A DNA stretch of 47,077 bases, taken from positions 1 to 47,077 of the forward strand of contig JAQUBO010000009.1 of assembly GCA_028686735.1 (NCBI GenBank). Reading direction: 5' to 3'. The position numbers and the translations under genes are program-made. This DNA is from Bacteroidales bacterium (GTDB taxonomy: Bacteria; Bacteroidota; Bacteroidia; Bacteroidales; ML635J-15). The notes below the pieces were generated by a model. It searched no databases. It worked only from the letters and a program-made list of their open reading frames with translations, and was not told where the DNA came from. Numbering within the stretch: the first letter of the stretch is position 1; every line of letters starts with the position of its first letter. Below, in pieces: positions 31,785-40,633 of the stretch.

Positions 31785-34091
31785 CTAGTTAAATTTAAAA
31801 CTGTATGAAAAATTTGGAATTATTCTAAAAAAGTGAAAGACTGCCACTTTATCATCAATTCTATTATTAAATTCATATCCCAACGGATTTCGCTTAGCAT
31901 ACAAATTATACACCCCAATAGTAAGGCTATGCTTTAGGTTTTTCTTAGCTGGAAAATCAAAAATAGCAGCAATATCCAAACGATGATAATTGGGGAATTG
32001 CCCACTATTTCGTTCAGAGTAAATAGGTATTTGTGGAGTCCATCCCATATAGGCTAATCCAATGGATGGGAAACCTGTTTGATAACCAATTGGAAAAGTT
32101 GCAGGTCTGCCACTTGTGAAAGTCCAAAACGCACTCATCTTAAATTTTTCAGAGAACTCATGGACAACCTGAACTTTAATATCATGCGGAATATCATAAG
32201 GAGCACGGTACGTATCGCTAGATGTTGCTCCTTTTATAGTATATATAACCCGAGAAAAAGCATAACTTACAGAACCTTTTGTTTTACCTATTTTCTTCGA
32301 AAAGTTAAACTCAAGGCCATAGGCATTAGCTTTTCCACTTCTAATTTCTCCATCAATATATGGATTGTCTGTTAGTTTAGCATGATCAACATAATCAATT
32401 TGATTGTCAATTAACCTGTAATAAGCTGTTGCTGAAAACATTATTTTTTCGATATCCCAAAAATAACTTAGCAAAAAATTATCGCTAATTAATGGTTTGA
32501 TATTGGCTGAAGATGGCATCCATGTTTCCATGGCAGAATATGAATACGAATTATTAGAAAGTATCTGCACAAATTGCGACGCCCTTGTATATGCAAGTCT
32601 ATAGGAATTTGTTTTTTCTTTGTTAATATTAACAATTACTCTTGGTTCAATATTCTGATACGTATTCCAAACGCCCTTATCTTCAACATTAAGTTTTATA
32701 GGTCTATAGTTTTCATCATACGAATACCATTTAGCATTTCCAATATTTTGAAACATCGAAAATCTAAGGCCATACTCAGCATCAATTATATCGAATAATA
32801 TTATTTTATTAGAAACATAAGCCCCAGATTCCAAGGCAGACATGTTGGAGTTATTGTTTTCTTGATTGGTCGATTGCCCAGGAGTATAATCGTGAAGAAT
32901 TGAATTTAGACCACATTTTATTGTATTTTTAGGATTGATATACCACGTAAAATCAAGTTTGGCATTTATATCTTCAACTCCTGTCTTCCAAGTGTATGGT
33001 TTTACATTTTCTTTTGAGTCATTTAATGTGAATGTGTTACTATATTTGCTATATAAGACCGTAGTATTTAAAAAAGTTTTTTTGTTAATTATATGATTCC
33101 ATCTGAAAGTCGATGTAGTATTATTCCACCTGTTATTTAAGGTTTGAAATGTGTTTACAAAGTCCGCCCCATGATAAGCAGAAAGATACAAATGATTATT
33201 ATCATTAATTTTATAATTCACTTTAAAGTTTAAATCATAAAATGAGGGAACCATATTTATCTGCTCTGATGGTTTTAAAAACAGGTCAAGAAAGCTTTTC
33301 CTTACTGCGATTAAACAAGATGACTTTTCCTTAATTAAAGGACATGTTACTGTTAATCTGGCTGCTAACATGCTAAGGCCACCGTAAACTGAAAGTTTAT
33401 TTCGATTTCCTTCCTGCATTTTAGTATCTATAACAGATGATATTCTACCGCCATAATTTGCGGGGAACACAGTGTTGTAAAATTTTACGTCTTTCACTAT
33501 ATCGGGATTAAAAACCGAAACGAAACCATATAAGTGTGAAATGTTATAAACTGGAGCTTCATCAATTAATATATAGTTTTGGTCTTTGTTACCACCTCTA
33601 ATATACAATCCCGATGAGCCGTCTCCAATATTTTTAACTCCAGGTTCAATTTGTATGGCTTTAATAATATCATGTTCACCAAATACCGAAGGCAACATTT
33701 TAATCTCATAAATTGAGATTGTTTTAAAATTACTTTCAACCGCCTTTAAATTTTCTCCAGAAATAGTTACTTCATTTAAAATAAGAACACTCCTTTCAAG
33801 TTTGATATTTACTAATGTATCGTTTGTGAGATTTAGCTCGATTTCATAATTAGAATAACCAAGCAGGCTAAAATTTAACACATAATTTTCTTCTTTTAAA
33901 GTTAGCGAATAAAATCCATACGAATTTGAAGTTGTACCTAAGCCAGTTGAATTAACTGTTATATTAACTCCAATTAACTCTTCTCCTGTTTCAAGATCTG
34001 TAATATACCCACTAACGGTATGATTTTCGTTGCTAAAAGTTTTAATACATAATAATAATAATAATATCAACAATTTTGTTTTCAAAATCAC
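31785..34091 (-). CDS. TonB-dependent outer-membrane receptor with carboxypeptidase-D-like N-terminus
   Basis: A 768-residue protein. After the signal peptide ([16 protein letters not shown]), residues 23-105 form the carboxypeptidase-D regulatory-like domain (VSGYITDLETGEELIGVNI...YGFYSLTL). Then comes the plug (IKAIQIEPGVKNIGDGSSGLYIRGG, DEAPVYNISHLYGFVSVFNPD) and a 22-strand-type barrel ending FFRIIPNFSYSFKFN. Such receptors import large or scarce ligands using TonB energy. The start is GTG; no ATG fits. Pairing with DUF4249 marks the non-SusCD receptor class common in Bacteroidota. Ligand unknown. Confidence 0.9.
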   Translation of the reverse strand: MILKTKLLILLLLLCIKTFSNENHTVSGYITDLETGEELIGVNITVNSTGLGTTSNSYGFYSLTLKEENYVLNFSLLGYSNYEIELNLTNDTLVNIKLERSVLILNEVTISGENLKAVESNFKTISIYEIKMLPSVFGEHDIIKAIQIEPGVKNIGDGSSGLYIRGGNKDQNYILIDEAPVYNISHLYGFVSVFNPDIVKDVKFYNTVFPANYGGRISSVIDTKMQEGNRNKLSVYGGLSMLAARLTVTCPLIKEKSSCLIAVRKSFLDLFLKPSEQINMVPSFYDLNFKVNYKINDNNHLYLSAYHGADFVNTFQTLNNRWNNTTSTFRWNHIINKKTFLNTTVLYSKYSNTFTLNDSKENVKPYTWKTGVEDINAKLDFTWYINPKNTIKCGLNSILHDYTPGQSTNQENNNSNMSALESGAYVSNKIILFDIIDAEYGLRFSMFQNIGNAKWYSYDENYRPIKLNVEDKGVWNTYQNIEPRVIVNINKEKTNSYRLAYTRASQFVQILSNNSYSYSAMETWMPSSANIKPLISDNFLLSYFWDIEKIMFSATAYYRLIDNQIDYVDHAKLTDNPYIDGEIRSGKANAYGLEFNFSKKIGKTKGSVSYAFSRVIYTIKGATSSDTYRAPYDIPHDIKVQVVHEFSEKFKMSAFWTFTSGRPATFPIGYQTGFPSIGLAYMGWTPQIPIYSERNSGQFPNYHRLDIAAIFDFPAKKNLKHSLTIGVYNLYAKRNPLGYEFNNRIDDKVAVFHFFRIIPNFSYSFKFN

Positions 34092-34718
34092 TATTCAATT
34101 TTGCAAACTGTTAATGTGGTCAGTTCGCTTACCACATAAATAAATAACTACAGGAAACTCTAATTTATCACAAATTTGTATGACACCCTGTTTAAATGAA
34201 ACAAACTTAATACTTTATTCCAAAGTCATTTCCCACTATCAACGCTTAACACATCATTTTTATTATAATTAGTGTCTGTCAATACAGTCAGTGTCTTGTT
34301 CAGAATGTTCGAGTTCGAGGCTTGCGTAGTTTTGAAAACAGTTTATCCGTCAGATGGCGGACTCCATAGTTTTAGAAACTTTGACCCGACTGAAAAAAAG
34401 TAGTCAAGAATAAAAATAATAGCTTGTGTTCGTTGTAAAAATCTAGCAAACATTGCGGTAAATTCCAATACCTCTTAACCGCAAAAATCACAAAGAATAC
34501 GCAAATGACGCAAAAAAAGTAGAATAAATAAAACAGAATCGTAGGTTCATTTTGAACAATCGAAGTAAAGAATAGAGAAAAGATGTGTTGATGTGATGAT
34601 ACAGAAGCACAGGATTACAATAGCGAATTACGAAATAATCAGCGAAGCTAACCCCCTCACTGAAAGTAATGTTTCGCGATAAATGATAATTTTATATATT
34701 TGAGTTGGGAAAGTTATA
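34092..34718. other. Intergenic region with a small inverted repeat, no gene seen
   Basis: 627 bases. ATCCGTCAGATGGCGGACT near 34350 has a short GC-rich inverted core (CCG/CGG) of the kind found in dispersed Bacteroidota repeats. Near 34478-34518 there is AACCGCAAAAATCACAAAG followed by a GACGCAAAAAA stretch, also repeat-like. I see no coding sequence. Confidence 0.45.
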
Positions 34719-35366
34719 TTAAAACTCGTATTTTAATGCAAAACTCATATTGTTATTATATTGTCCTCGGTTAAACCAAAATGCCTGCCCTCCAGGATGC
34801 TCTCGTATTGGCAGTAGAGGTAAGGTGTATGAGAATCTCCAGCAAACTAACCAGTTTCGATTTAATCTGTAATTTAGTCCTACATGGTTTGCAATTTCGT
34901 AGTTATGAAAATCTTTTGCGAGTGGGTTTATACTGCCATTTATTTCTTCTTTGCTATTGATGAGGTATGAGTATGAGATTCCAAAATACAAATATAAATC
35001 ATTAGGGATGTTTAACAGAAAAAATTTAGGAATGCCAATTTTTTTAATATTACGAGATAGCATTATTGGTACTTCAATATAATCTAGGCTTAGATTGTAC
35101 AGTCGAGTTATTTCGTTGTAATCATTTTTTTGAACCTCTTTGCTACCTTTACGCTTATATTCAATGCCAGCAGTCATTCCCCATTTATCATTAAAGGTAT
35201 TTCTTACAAAAACGCCGCCGAGTGGAGATATTTTATGATATCCGCCGTAATTGTCTCCGTCAACTTGTGAAATAGTTGTGCCAGCAATTATTCCTCCGTA
35301 AAAAGATTGTGATTTTGAACTGAGGAATAAGAATAGTAAAATCAATATGCTTAAAAAGTACTTCAT
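34719..35366 (-). CDS. Outer-membrane beta-barrel protein, PorT-like family
   Basis: A 215-residue protein with a signal peptide ending LSSKSQS. It then shows amphipathic strands (YGGIIAGTTISQVDGD, WGMTAGIEYKRKGS, LDYIEVPIMLSRNI, LYLYFGISYSYLI) and ends NNMSFALKYEF, the terminal Phe expected for barrel assembly. The family (outer-membrane beta-barrel, Bacteroidota PorT-like) is mostly of unknown function. It starts on the base after the Omp28 gene ends and is the last gene of the TlpA-DUF6029-Omp28 operon. Confidence 0.8.
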   Translation of the reverse strand: MKYFLSILILLFLFLSSKSQSFYGGIIAGTTISQVDGDNYGGYHKISPLGGVFVRNTFNDKWGMTAGIEYKRKGSKEVQKNDYNEITRLYNLSLDYIEVPIMLSRNIKKIGIPKFFLLNIPNDLYLYFGISYSYLINSKEEINGSINPLAKDFHNYEIANHVGLNYRLNRNWLVCWRFSYTLPLLPIREHPGGQAFWFNRGQYNNNMSFALKYEF

Positions 35367-36224
35367 TTATTTTTGAAAAGGAAAAACTTCTGCCTGAAGA
35401 ATTTCCTCTGTATCATTATCATATACAAATGCTACAATCAGACAATTACTAATTATCCAGCTCTTGTTTTGTTTTATGGAGTATGATTTGTTAATTGTTT
35501 CGCCCACACTTGTTAAGTTGTTATTGTCTTTAATCGTTTCACCAAAAGGCCCGTTAAACCCTGCTCTCAAAATATGATTATGTTCGTAGCCTTTAATATC
35601 TTGTGGAGTTGCTGCATAATCTTTTTGCCATTGTAAAATATGGTCTTCAACAACAAAAACTGTTAACGATAATTTTCGAGAGCTCTCGTTATTGGTAGTT
35701 ATTTTAATAGAGCAATTTAGTGAACTGTCTGCTATGTTATTTTCGCCTTCAATTTCAATTAAAAATTCTGGGTAAAGAGAAATGTATTCAGCAATTTTTG
35801 TTTCCCAACTGTTCTGTCCTGTTAAATCTTCAATTGCGTATGAATTGACCATTCCAGTTGGTAGATATAGTTCGCCATAATATCCAGTAGAGACGCCACG
35901 TCCAGTTAAAAAATCGCCAATATCTGTTCTAAAATCATAGTGGAAAGGAGTTGTAGTGTCTTCTGTTTCAACAGGTACTGCATAGTAGGTTCCGTGAATT
36001 GCAATAGGTACAACTGCATCTCCGTATTTTTTTACTAGTTCGTTGATAGTTTCGTGTGCACGAGGACAATTTCCGCATGTATGACCAGTAATATCAAAAA
36101 TGACCGATTTTCGTCCATTCCAAATAAACGCATCGTCTTTAGTGTACGGTTCTTCTATTTCATCGCAGGATTGTAATATCCCTAATACTATTATTGCAGT
36201 GTATAATAAAAATCGTGTTTTCAT
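35367..36224 (-). CDS. Omp28-related lipoprotein with thioredoxin-fold CxxC
   Basis: A 285-residue lipoprotein (AIIVLGILQSC, Cys 20). VIFDITGHTCGNCPRAHE has a CGNC pair (Cys 50, Cys 53) at the start of a thioredoxin-like domain, as in Omp28-family proteins of Bacteroidota. The second half (LSLTVFVVEDHILQWQKDY, HILRAGFNGPFGE) is the Omp28 C-terminal beta domain. It probably works in the envelope as a redox or binding protein; its partner is unknown. Set between DUF6029, 11 bases upstream, and the barrel gene, which follows directly. Confidence 0.85.
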   Translation of the reverse strand: MKTRFLLYTAIIVLGILQSCDEIEEPYTKDDAFIWNGRKSVIFDITGHTCGNCPRAHETINELVKKYGDAVVPIAIHGTYYAVPVETEDTTTPFHYDFRTDIGDFLTGRGVSTGYYGELYLPTGMVNSYAIEDLTGQNSWETKIAEYISLYPEFLIEIEGENNIADSSLNCSIKITTNNESSRKLSLTVFVVEDHILQWQKDYAATPQDIKGYEHNHILRAGFNGPFGETIKDNNNLTSVGETINKSYSIKQNKSWIISNCLIVAFVYDNDTEEILQAEVFPFQK

Positions 36225-36235
36225 CTTATCTGTTT

Positions 36236-37891
36236 TTAAAAGGTGCTTGAAATTGATAATGATAATCCGTTAGATGCTGGTACGTTTCTACAAACTCCAC
36301 CAATACACATTACGCCTTCTCTTTGTTTTCCGTAGGATAACTGTATTCTGTTTCCTCCGCTAACATAACCAAAACCTACACTGAGGTAATGTGGCCGATT
36401 GTTTGAATCAGGATTTCCGTAATTCCAATTATCAAATACAGTAAAAAACCATTTTGGGATTGTTAGTTCTATCAAACCAAGTCCCCAATTCCCATCATCT
36501 TGATCTGTAAACATACCTTGAAACTCACCTCTGATAGCAACGCCTCTTTTTATTTTGTATGTCATGTCCGCAATTGCTATATGAGCATAAACATTATCAT
36601 ATCCAGCAACGCCTCTTAAAAGATTATAGTTGTAAAGTAAGTTTACGTAAGATAGATTTGTATAGAATTTTTTATTCCATTTTTTTGAAATTTCAATAGT
36701 CATATCTTGATAAAATAATTCTTTTCCAATAGAAAATAAATTAGACTGGTAACCTAGTGTCCCTGCTGAAAAGACAGGAATAGTATCGGAAATTCGTGTT
36801 CTGTCAATATCGTGAACTCTTGAATAATAAAGGGAAATTGTTGTTCCATATTTTCCACCAAGAGCAGTCTTTTTTGGGATTTTATAAAACACATTCGCTT
36901 TTACTCCAAATTCTCCAAGCGGCTGGCTAGCATAAGGATAAAATGCAGGTAATGTGTATGTGTGGTTTTTTGAAATTTCAGGCATTAAATTTAAAGTTAA
37001 ATCAGAAAGGCTAGCATTTCTATCTGACCGAGATAACATATTATCAACCCATTTTGTGCCAAGGACAATGCCTAATCCTTTTTGAGAATAAGTTGCGTTT
37101 ATTAAAAACGCTTGTCCTGGTTTGTAAATATATTTATTCTCAGGGCTTGGGTCATTTATTTTGTAAGCATATTCCGATGATATATTTATGCCCTTATATG
37201 ACATGTTTATTCTTCCCGCTGCAGATCCTACATTTTGAGGAAGCTTATATGTTGGATTACTTTCTTCTTGGTATTTGCTTACAAAACTACCTCCTGCTGC
37301 AAATCTAAAATTACTTTCAGATAAGGATTTGAAAAGGTCATTAAACTGAACCTCTCCATCAAAACCTCTCACAATACCTGGGCCATAATCCCAATAGTAT
37401 CGTTGTTTCCCAACTATACCTTTAAGGTAAACGCCTGGTGCAACAGTATATTTTACTCGAAAGCCCATCATTGCATTATCAACGCCTAAAGTTTTTTCTT
37501 CGTAGGATCTATAAATTAGGCCATTACCAAATTGCTCGTAGTAATTTCCTACGGTAATTTCAAGATTATCGTTCGTAAACATTGCCCACTTAATAGGAAT
37601 TCCTATTCCATCGTTTATTCCCCCTTGGTTAGGATAGCCTAATAAAGAATTTAAATAGCCTTCGTATCTAAAACCAGCAGAGAATTTGCCTTGAGTGTAT
37701 GCAAAATTTGCCCATGAGTTAACTAGAATACTTTCATCTACAGCTACGGCTCCAATTTGATTATCTTCGATGTAATACTGTACATCACTTTGGAAATTAC
37801 CTGTAACTTGTCCTCCGTTGTTCTCTTGTGAATATAAAGAAAAAACTCCTGCATTTATTAGACACAGGATAAAGATTGTAAGTTTTTTCAT
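36236..37891 (-). CDS. DUF6029 outer-membrane beta-barrel protein
   Basis: A 551-residue protein with a signal peptide (FILCLINAGVFSLYSQ), then GQVTGNFQSDVQYYIED and many amphipathic strands (KFSAGFRYEGYLNSLLGYP, LEITVGNYYEQFGNGLIYRSYEE, VYLKGIVGKQRYYWDYG) to the terminal SNGLSLSISSTF. This matches the DUF6029 group, which I recall as usually encoded beside Omp28 and TlpA proteins. It is probably a large outer-membrane barrel; function unproven. It lies 13 bases after tlpA and 11 bases before the Omp28 gene. Confidence 0.8.
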   Translation of the reverse strand: MKKLTIFILCLINAGVFSLYSQENNGGQVTGNFQSDVQYYIEDNQIGAVAVDESILVNSWANFAYTQGKFSAGFRYEGYLNSLLGYPNQGGINDGIGIPIKWAMFTNDNLEITVGNYYEQFGNGLIYRSYEEKTLGVDNAMMGFRVKYTVAPGVYLKGIVGKQRYYWDYGPGIVRGFDGEVQFNDLFKSLSESNFRFAAGGSFVSKYQEESNPTYKLPQNVGSAAGRINMSYKGINISSEYAYKINDPSPENKYIYKPGQAFLINATYSQKGLGIVLGTKWVDNMLSRSDRNASLSDLTLNLMPEISKNHTYTLPAFYPYASQPLGEFGVKANVFYKIPKKTALGGKYGTTISLYYSRVHDIDRTRISDTIPVFSAGTLGYQSNLFSIGKELFYQDMTIEISKKWNKKFYTNLSYVNLLYNYNLLRGVAGYDNVYAHIAIADMTYKIKRGVAIRGEFQGMFTDQDDGNWGLGLIELTIPKWFFTVFDNWNYGNPDSNNRPHYLSVGFGYVSGGNRIQLSYGKQREGVMCIGGVCRNVPASNGLSLSISSTF

Positions 37892-37904
37892 GTCTGAATG
37901 AAAT

Positions 37905-38408
37905 TTATTTTATTGCTTGTCCTTTTGCTACTTTTTGAATAACTTCAAATGTGTGGTCTTCGTCGCCTTCGAGATATGATGTATGTTGCCAAACTATCTT
38001 TCCTTTACCGTCTAAAAGGAATGTGTGAGGAACATTGTTTACGTTCATTGCTCTTTTAAAATCTCCGTTGGTATCAAGAAAAACGTCAAATTCCCAACCT
38101 CTGGCATTTACAAATGGACCAACTGAACTGCTGCTGCGTGCATTGTCCGTAGAAATAGCAATAATTTTAACACCTGTTTCATCTGCCCAGTCCTCATATT
38201 CATCATTAAAAGCACTTAGTTCTTTGATGCAAGGTTTGCACCAGGTTGCAAAAAAGCTTACTAAAACTGGTTTACCATCGTTTTCAATAATTGATTTTGT
38301 GTTTATCGTTTTTCCACTTAAATCTTTAATTTGTACTTGTGGAACCTCTTGTGAGAATAAGTTTATGCTAAGCAGCCCAATAATCAGTACTAAAAATGTA
38401 TTCTTCAT
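37905..38408 (-). CDS. TlpA-like periplasmic thiol-disulfide reductase
   Basis: A 167-residue exported thioredoxin-fold protein. A signal peptide (LVLIIGLLSINLFSQ) is followed by VLVSFFATWCKPCIKELSAF with active cysteines 57 and 60, and NNVPHTFLLDGKGKIVWQH with the cis-Pro region. It would reduce disulfides or haem-ligand cysteines in the periplasm. First gene of a four-gene minus-strand operon (TlpA, DUF6029, Omp28, barrel), with its own TATTTTTG promoter box and an upstream terminator separating it from the preceding gene. Confidence 0.92.
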   Translation of the reverse strand: MKNTFLVLIIGLLSINLFSQEVPQVQIKDLSGKTINTKSIIENDGKPVLVSFFATWCKPCIKELSAFNDEYEDWADETGVKIIAISTDNARSSSSVGPFVNARGWEFDVFLDTNGDFKRAMNVNNVPHTFLLDGKGKIVWQHTSYLEGDEDHTFEVIQKVAKGQAIK

Positions 38409-38428
38409 AATTTTATTTTAATAAATTT

Positions 38429-38436
38429 CAAAAATA
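38429..38436 (-). promoter_or_regulatory. -7 box (TATTTTTG) of the TlpA operon
   Basis: A perfect TAnnTTTG match on the minus strand 20 bases upstream of the ATG at 38408, between the upstream gene's terminator and the start. No clear -33 motif. Confidence 0.5.
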
Positions 38437-38487
38437 GATAATTAAAATTGATTATAACAAGAATTAAACCAAAAATGTAAAAAAAAT

Positions 38488-38514
38488 AAAAGAGTCCGAT
38501 TATCGGACTCTTTT
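38488..38514 (-). terminator. Rho-independent terminator after the thioredoxin/PKD/adhesin gene
   Basis: AAAAGAGTCCGA (38488-38499) and TCGGACTCTTTT (38503-38514) make a perfect 12-bp stem with loop TTA. On the minus strand TTTATTTTTTTT follows. It separates the 38523-40112 gene from the TlpA operon. Confidence 0.92.
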
Positions 38515-38522
38515 AAGATAAA

Positions 38523-40112
38523 TTATCTTGAAACGTTAATTTTAAAAACTTCTTGATTTACTTTTATGATGTAGTTTCCTACAGGTAAATTACTAATATC
38601 TATTGTTTGATTTGTATTTGCATTTTCGATTGTGGTAATTACTTCTCCTAACATATTTAAAAGTGTAATATTAGTGTTCTTAGCATTAGATACAGTAATT
38701 AAGTCTGTTGCAGGATTAGGAAATACACTAAAAGTGTTTGAATTTACGCTTTCAATATTTACGATTCCATCTATTGTTACATCATCAATTTTCATTGAAA
38801 ATACGTCTGTGCTTTCATTGTGAACAAAAGCGACATGTATGTTTTGGTTTGCATATGAGCTTAAAGGTACAGTTTTTAGATTCCATGCTGAACTTCCTGC
38901 CGGTAAGGTTTCTTCAAAGATTGAAGTGAAGTCTGTAGCATTGGTTCCAGTTGTAGATACCATTATCTCATAATGTTCTTGTGCATAGTTAGGGTCTTGT
39001 GCCGCAACATAGTAAGTTAATACTGCACCATTAGTCGGAATTGAAATTTGTGGAGTGATTAGATAATTGTTAGGATGAAGAGCCCCGACTGAATTGTCGT
39101 AAGAAGCACTCATAGCAGAGTAATTCCCAGTATGAGCAGTTCCATTAGCAGTCGAGAACTGGTTCCAATTATGTGTATCTCCGTCTTGGTCAAGCATTAT
39201 CCAGCATGTAGGAGGAAAGGTTGCTCCTTCAAATCCTTCTGTCCAAGGGAAAGATGTGATAGCAGGACATTCAACAATTGTAACCGTAGTTGTTGCAGTT
39301 GGGCTGTCTCCAGTTTCGTTTGTTGCAATTAGGGTGATTTCATATTCTCCTGGAGTATCCCAAGACACTATTTGTGTTTGTTGTGTTGAAACTGAAGGGT
39401 TTCCACCTTCAAATGTCCAAGCATAGCCCGTAATTGGATCAGCAGAAACTCCAGAATATTGGAAAGTTCCGTCAGTATTTACAGGAAGAGTCGAAGGTCC
39501 TAATATTTCTGCAGTTGGAACAACACCTGATACAGGACATGATCCTAACTGAGCATAAACTGAGGCTGCACTAGTCCATGTTTGGTTTGTAACATCTTTA
39601 TAGTAGCCAGATGGGCAAACCATGAAAACTTGTGGGATACCACTTCCAAGAAGCTCAGAGAATGAGTTTGCTAGAGTACTGCTTTGGATTATAGGAACTG
39701 GCCATGTGTCGTTTACTGTCCAATCACCATATGTTGATGGGCCAATTCCATGGAGTTCGTCGCTTGAAGCGTTATCGGTGTCAATCCAAAGAACTACAAG
39801 CTCATCACTACCAGCTGGACCATAATTGTTATGAAGGTCATCAAATACACCAGACTGATGTAGATCCCAACAATAGCCACACCAAACAGCAGACAGGTCA
39901 ACAATAACAGTCTTTCCAGCATCTAAATAAGCAGCTAAGTCGTGTGTGTTACCATTTATGTCAGTAACATTAAAGTAGTTTTCAACTTCAGCCCAAATGG
40001 CTTTGCTTGATTTAGCTGTGTTCTTTTCGCAAACTGGAGTAGTGGTCTTGTTTTGTGCAATAGCAATAGCTCCGATAAGCATTGCAGTAGTAATAATAAA
40101 TAATTTTTTCAT
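38523..40112 (-). CDS. T9SS-exported protein: thioredoxin fold, PKD, adhesin domain, sorting domain
   Basis: A 529-residue multidomain secreted protein. After a signal peptide (LFIITTAMLIGAIAIAQ) a thioredoxin-like domain carries VDLSAVWCGYCWDLH (Cys 78, Cys 81). Residues 195-285 form a PKD domain (GYAWTFEGGNPSVSTQQTQ, EITLIATNETGDSPTATTTV). Residues 290-450 are a cleaved-adhesin/MAM-like beta domain (FPWTEGFEGATFPPTCW, HTGNYSAMSAS, MKIDDVTIDG). The end (FSVFPNPATDLITVSN...LPVGNYIIKVNQEVFKINVSR) is a T9SS type A sorting domain. A redox-active fold displayed on the surface next to an adhesion domain is unusual. It has its own promoter and terminator, beside the TlpA/Omp28 operon. Confidence 0.85.
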   Translation of the reverse strand: MKKLFIITTAMLIGAIAIAQNKTTTPVCEKNTAKSSKAIWAEVENYFNVTDINGNTHDLAAYLDAGKTVIVDLSAVWCGYCWDLHQSGVFDDLHNNYGPAGSDELVVLWIDTDNASSDELHGIGPSTYGDWTVNDTWPVPIIQSSTLANSFSELLGSGIPQVFMVCPSGYYKDVTNQTWTSAASVYAQLGSCPVSGVVPTAEILGPSTLPVNTDGTFQYSGVSADPITGYAWTFEGGNPSVSTQQTQIVSWDTPGEYEITLIATNETGDSPTATTTVTIVECPAITSFPWTEGFEGATFPPTCWIMLDQDGDTHNWNQFSTANGTAHTGNYSAMSASYDNSVGALHPNNYLITPQISIPTNGAVLTYYVAAQDPNYAQEHYEIMVSTTGTNATDFTSIFEETLPAGSSAWNLKTVPLSSYANQNIHVAFVHNESTDVFSMKIDDVTIDGIVNIESVNSNTFSVFPNPATDLITVSNAKNTNITLLNMLGEVITTIENANTNQTIDISNLPVGNYIIKVNQEVFKINVSR

Positions 40113-40152
40113 AAGTAATAAATTTTGTTAATTGTATTTAAGTATCAGTTTG

Positions 40153-40160
40153 CAAACATA
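40153..40160 (-). promoter_or_regulatory. -7 box (TATGTTTG) of the thioredoxin/PKD/adhesin gene
   Basis: A perfect TAnnTTTG match on the minus strand, 40 bases upstream of the ATG at 40112. A TTA, instead of TTG, lies 19 bases upstream. Confidence 0.5.
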
Positions 40161-40405
40161 GTTTATTATTTAATGAAAATAACTGCCGTATTTGGTGTTT
40201 TGTTGATAAATAAGACATAATTATACAAATCTTAAATATTTTACTAGTTTGTATTAGGCTGGAGTTGTCTGTTTTATAGTATTTCAAATTTGCTTTTTAG
40301 ATATTGGGTCTCGGTTTGTCGTTTTTTTGATAATTGTTTGCTTTGTAATTTGTTTTATACCAGTTTAGTAGCAAAATATCAAAATAAAAATTCTTCTGCT
40401 TATTG

Positions 40406-40450
40406 TCTGCAAGAATCGAGTTTAAAAGTGCTCGCAGCTAAAACTACTTC
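40406..40450 (+). repeat. Modular dispersed repeat, copy D (without the tandem core)
   Basis: CTGCAAGAATCGAGTTTA, then GTGCTCGCAGCTAAAACTAC, matches the outer parts of copy A (CGCAAGAACCGAGTTTACG ... CGCAGCTAAAACTAC). The 14-mer and 10-mer arrays are absent. Confidence 0.75.
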
Positions 40451-40596
40451 TTTTACATTGACTACTTAATTTGATTTTATCTATAATAATAATTTATACT
40501 GGTTGTTTTATGATATTATTAGAAAAAAATATCGGATTACGTATAAATATGATATTTAGCATATAGTAAATGAGTTCTGGTGTGCATAATTATTAG

Positions 40597-40604
40597 TAAC
40601 TTTG
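40597..40604 (+). promoter_or_regulatory. -7 box (TAACTTTG) of the small T9SS protein gene
   Basis: A perfect TAnnTTTG match 29 bases upstream of the ATG at 40634. The -33 region is unclear. Confidence 0.5.
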
Positions 40605-40633
40605 CATAAATTATTAATTTAAATTAATTAATT

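Larger units (their letters stand above)
40113..40633. other. Divergent intergenic region with repeat copy D
   Basis: 521 AT-rich bases between two T9SS cargo genes transcribed apart. They contain both promoters and a short copy of the modular repeat; otherwise nothing recognised. Confidence 0.6.

Noticed and set aside
34300-34520. Gene remnant in the intergenic gap before the PorT-like gene
   Set aside because: No frame gives a recognisable peptide; the short repeat-like strings explain the local GC-richer patches better.
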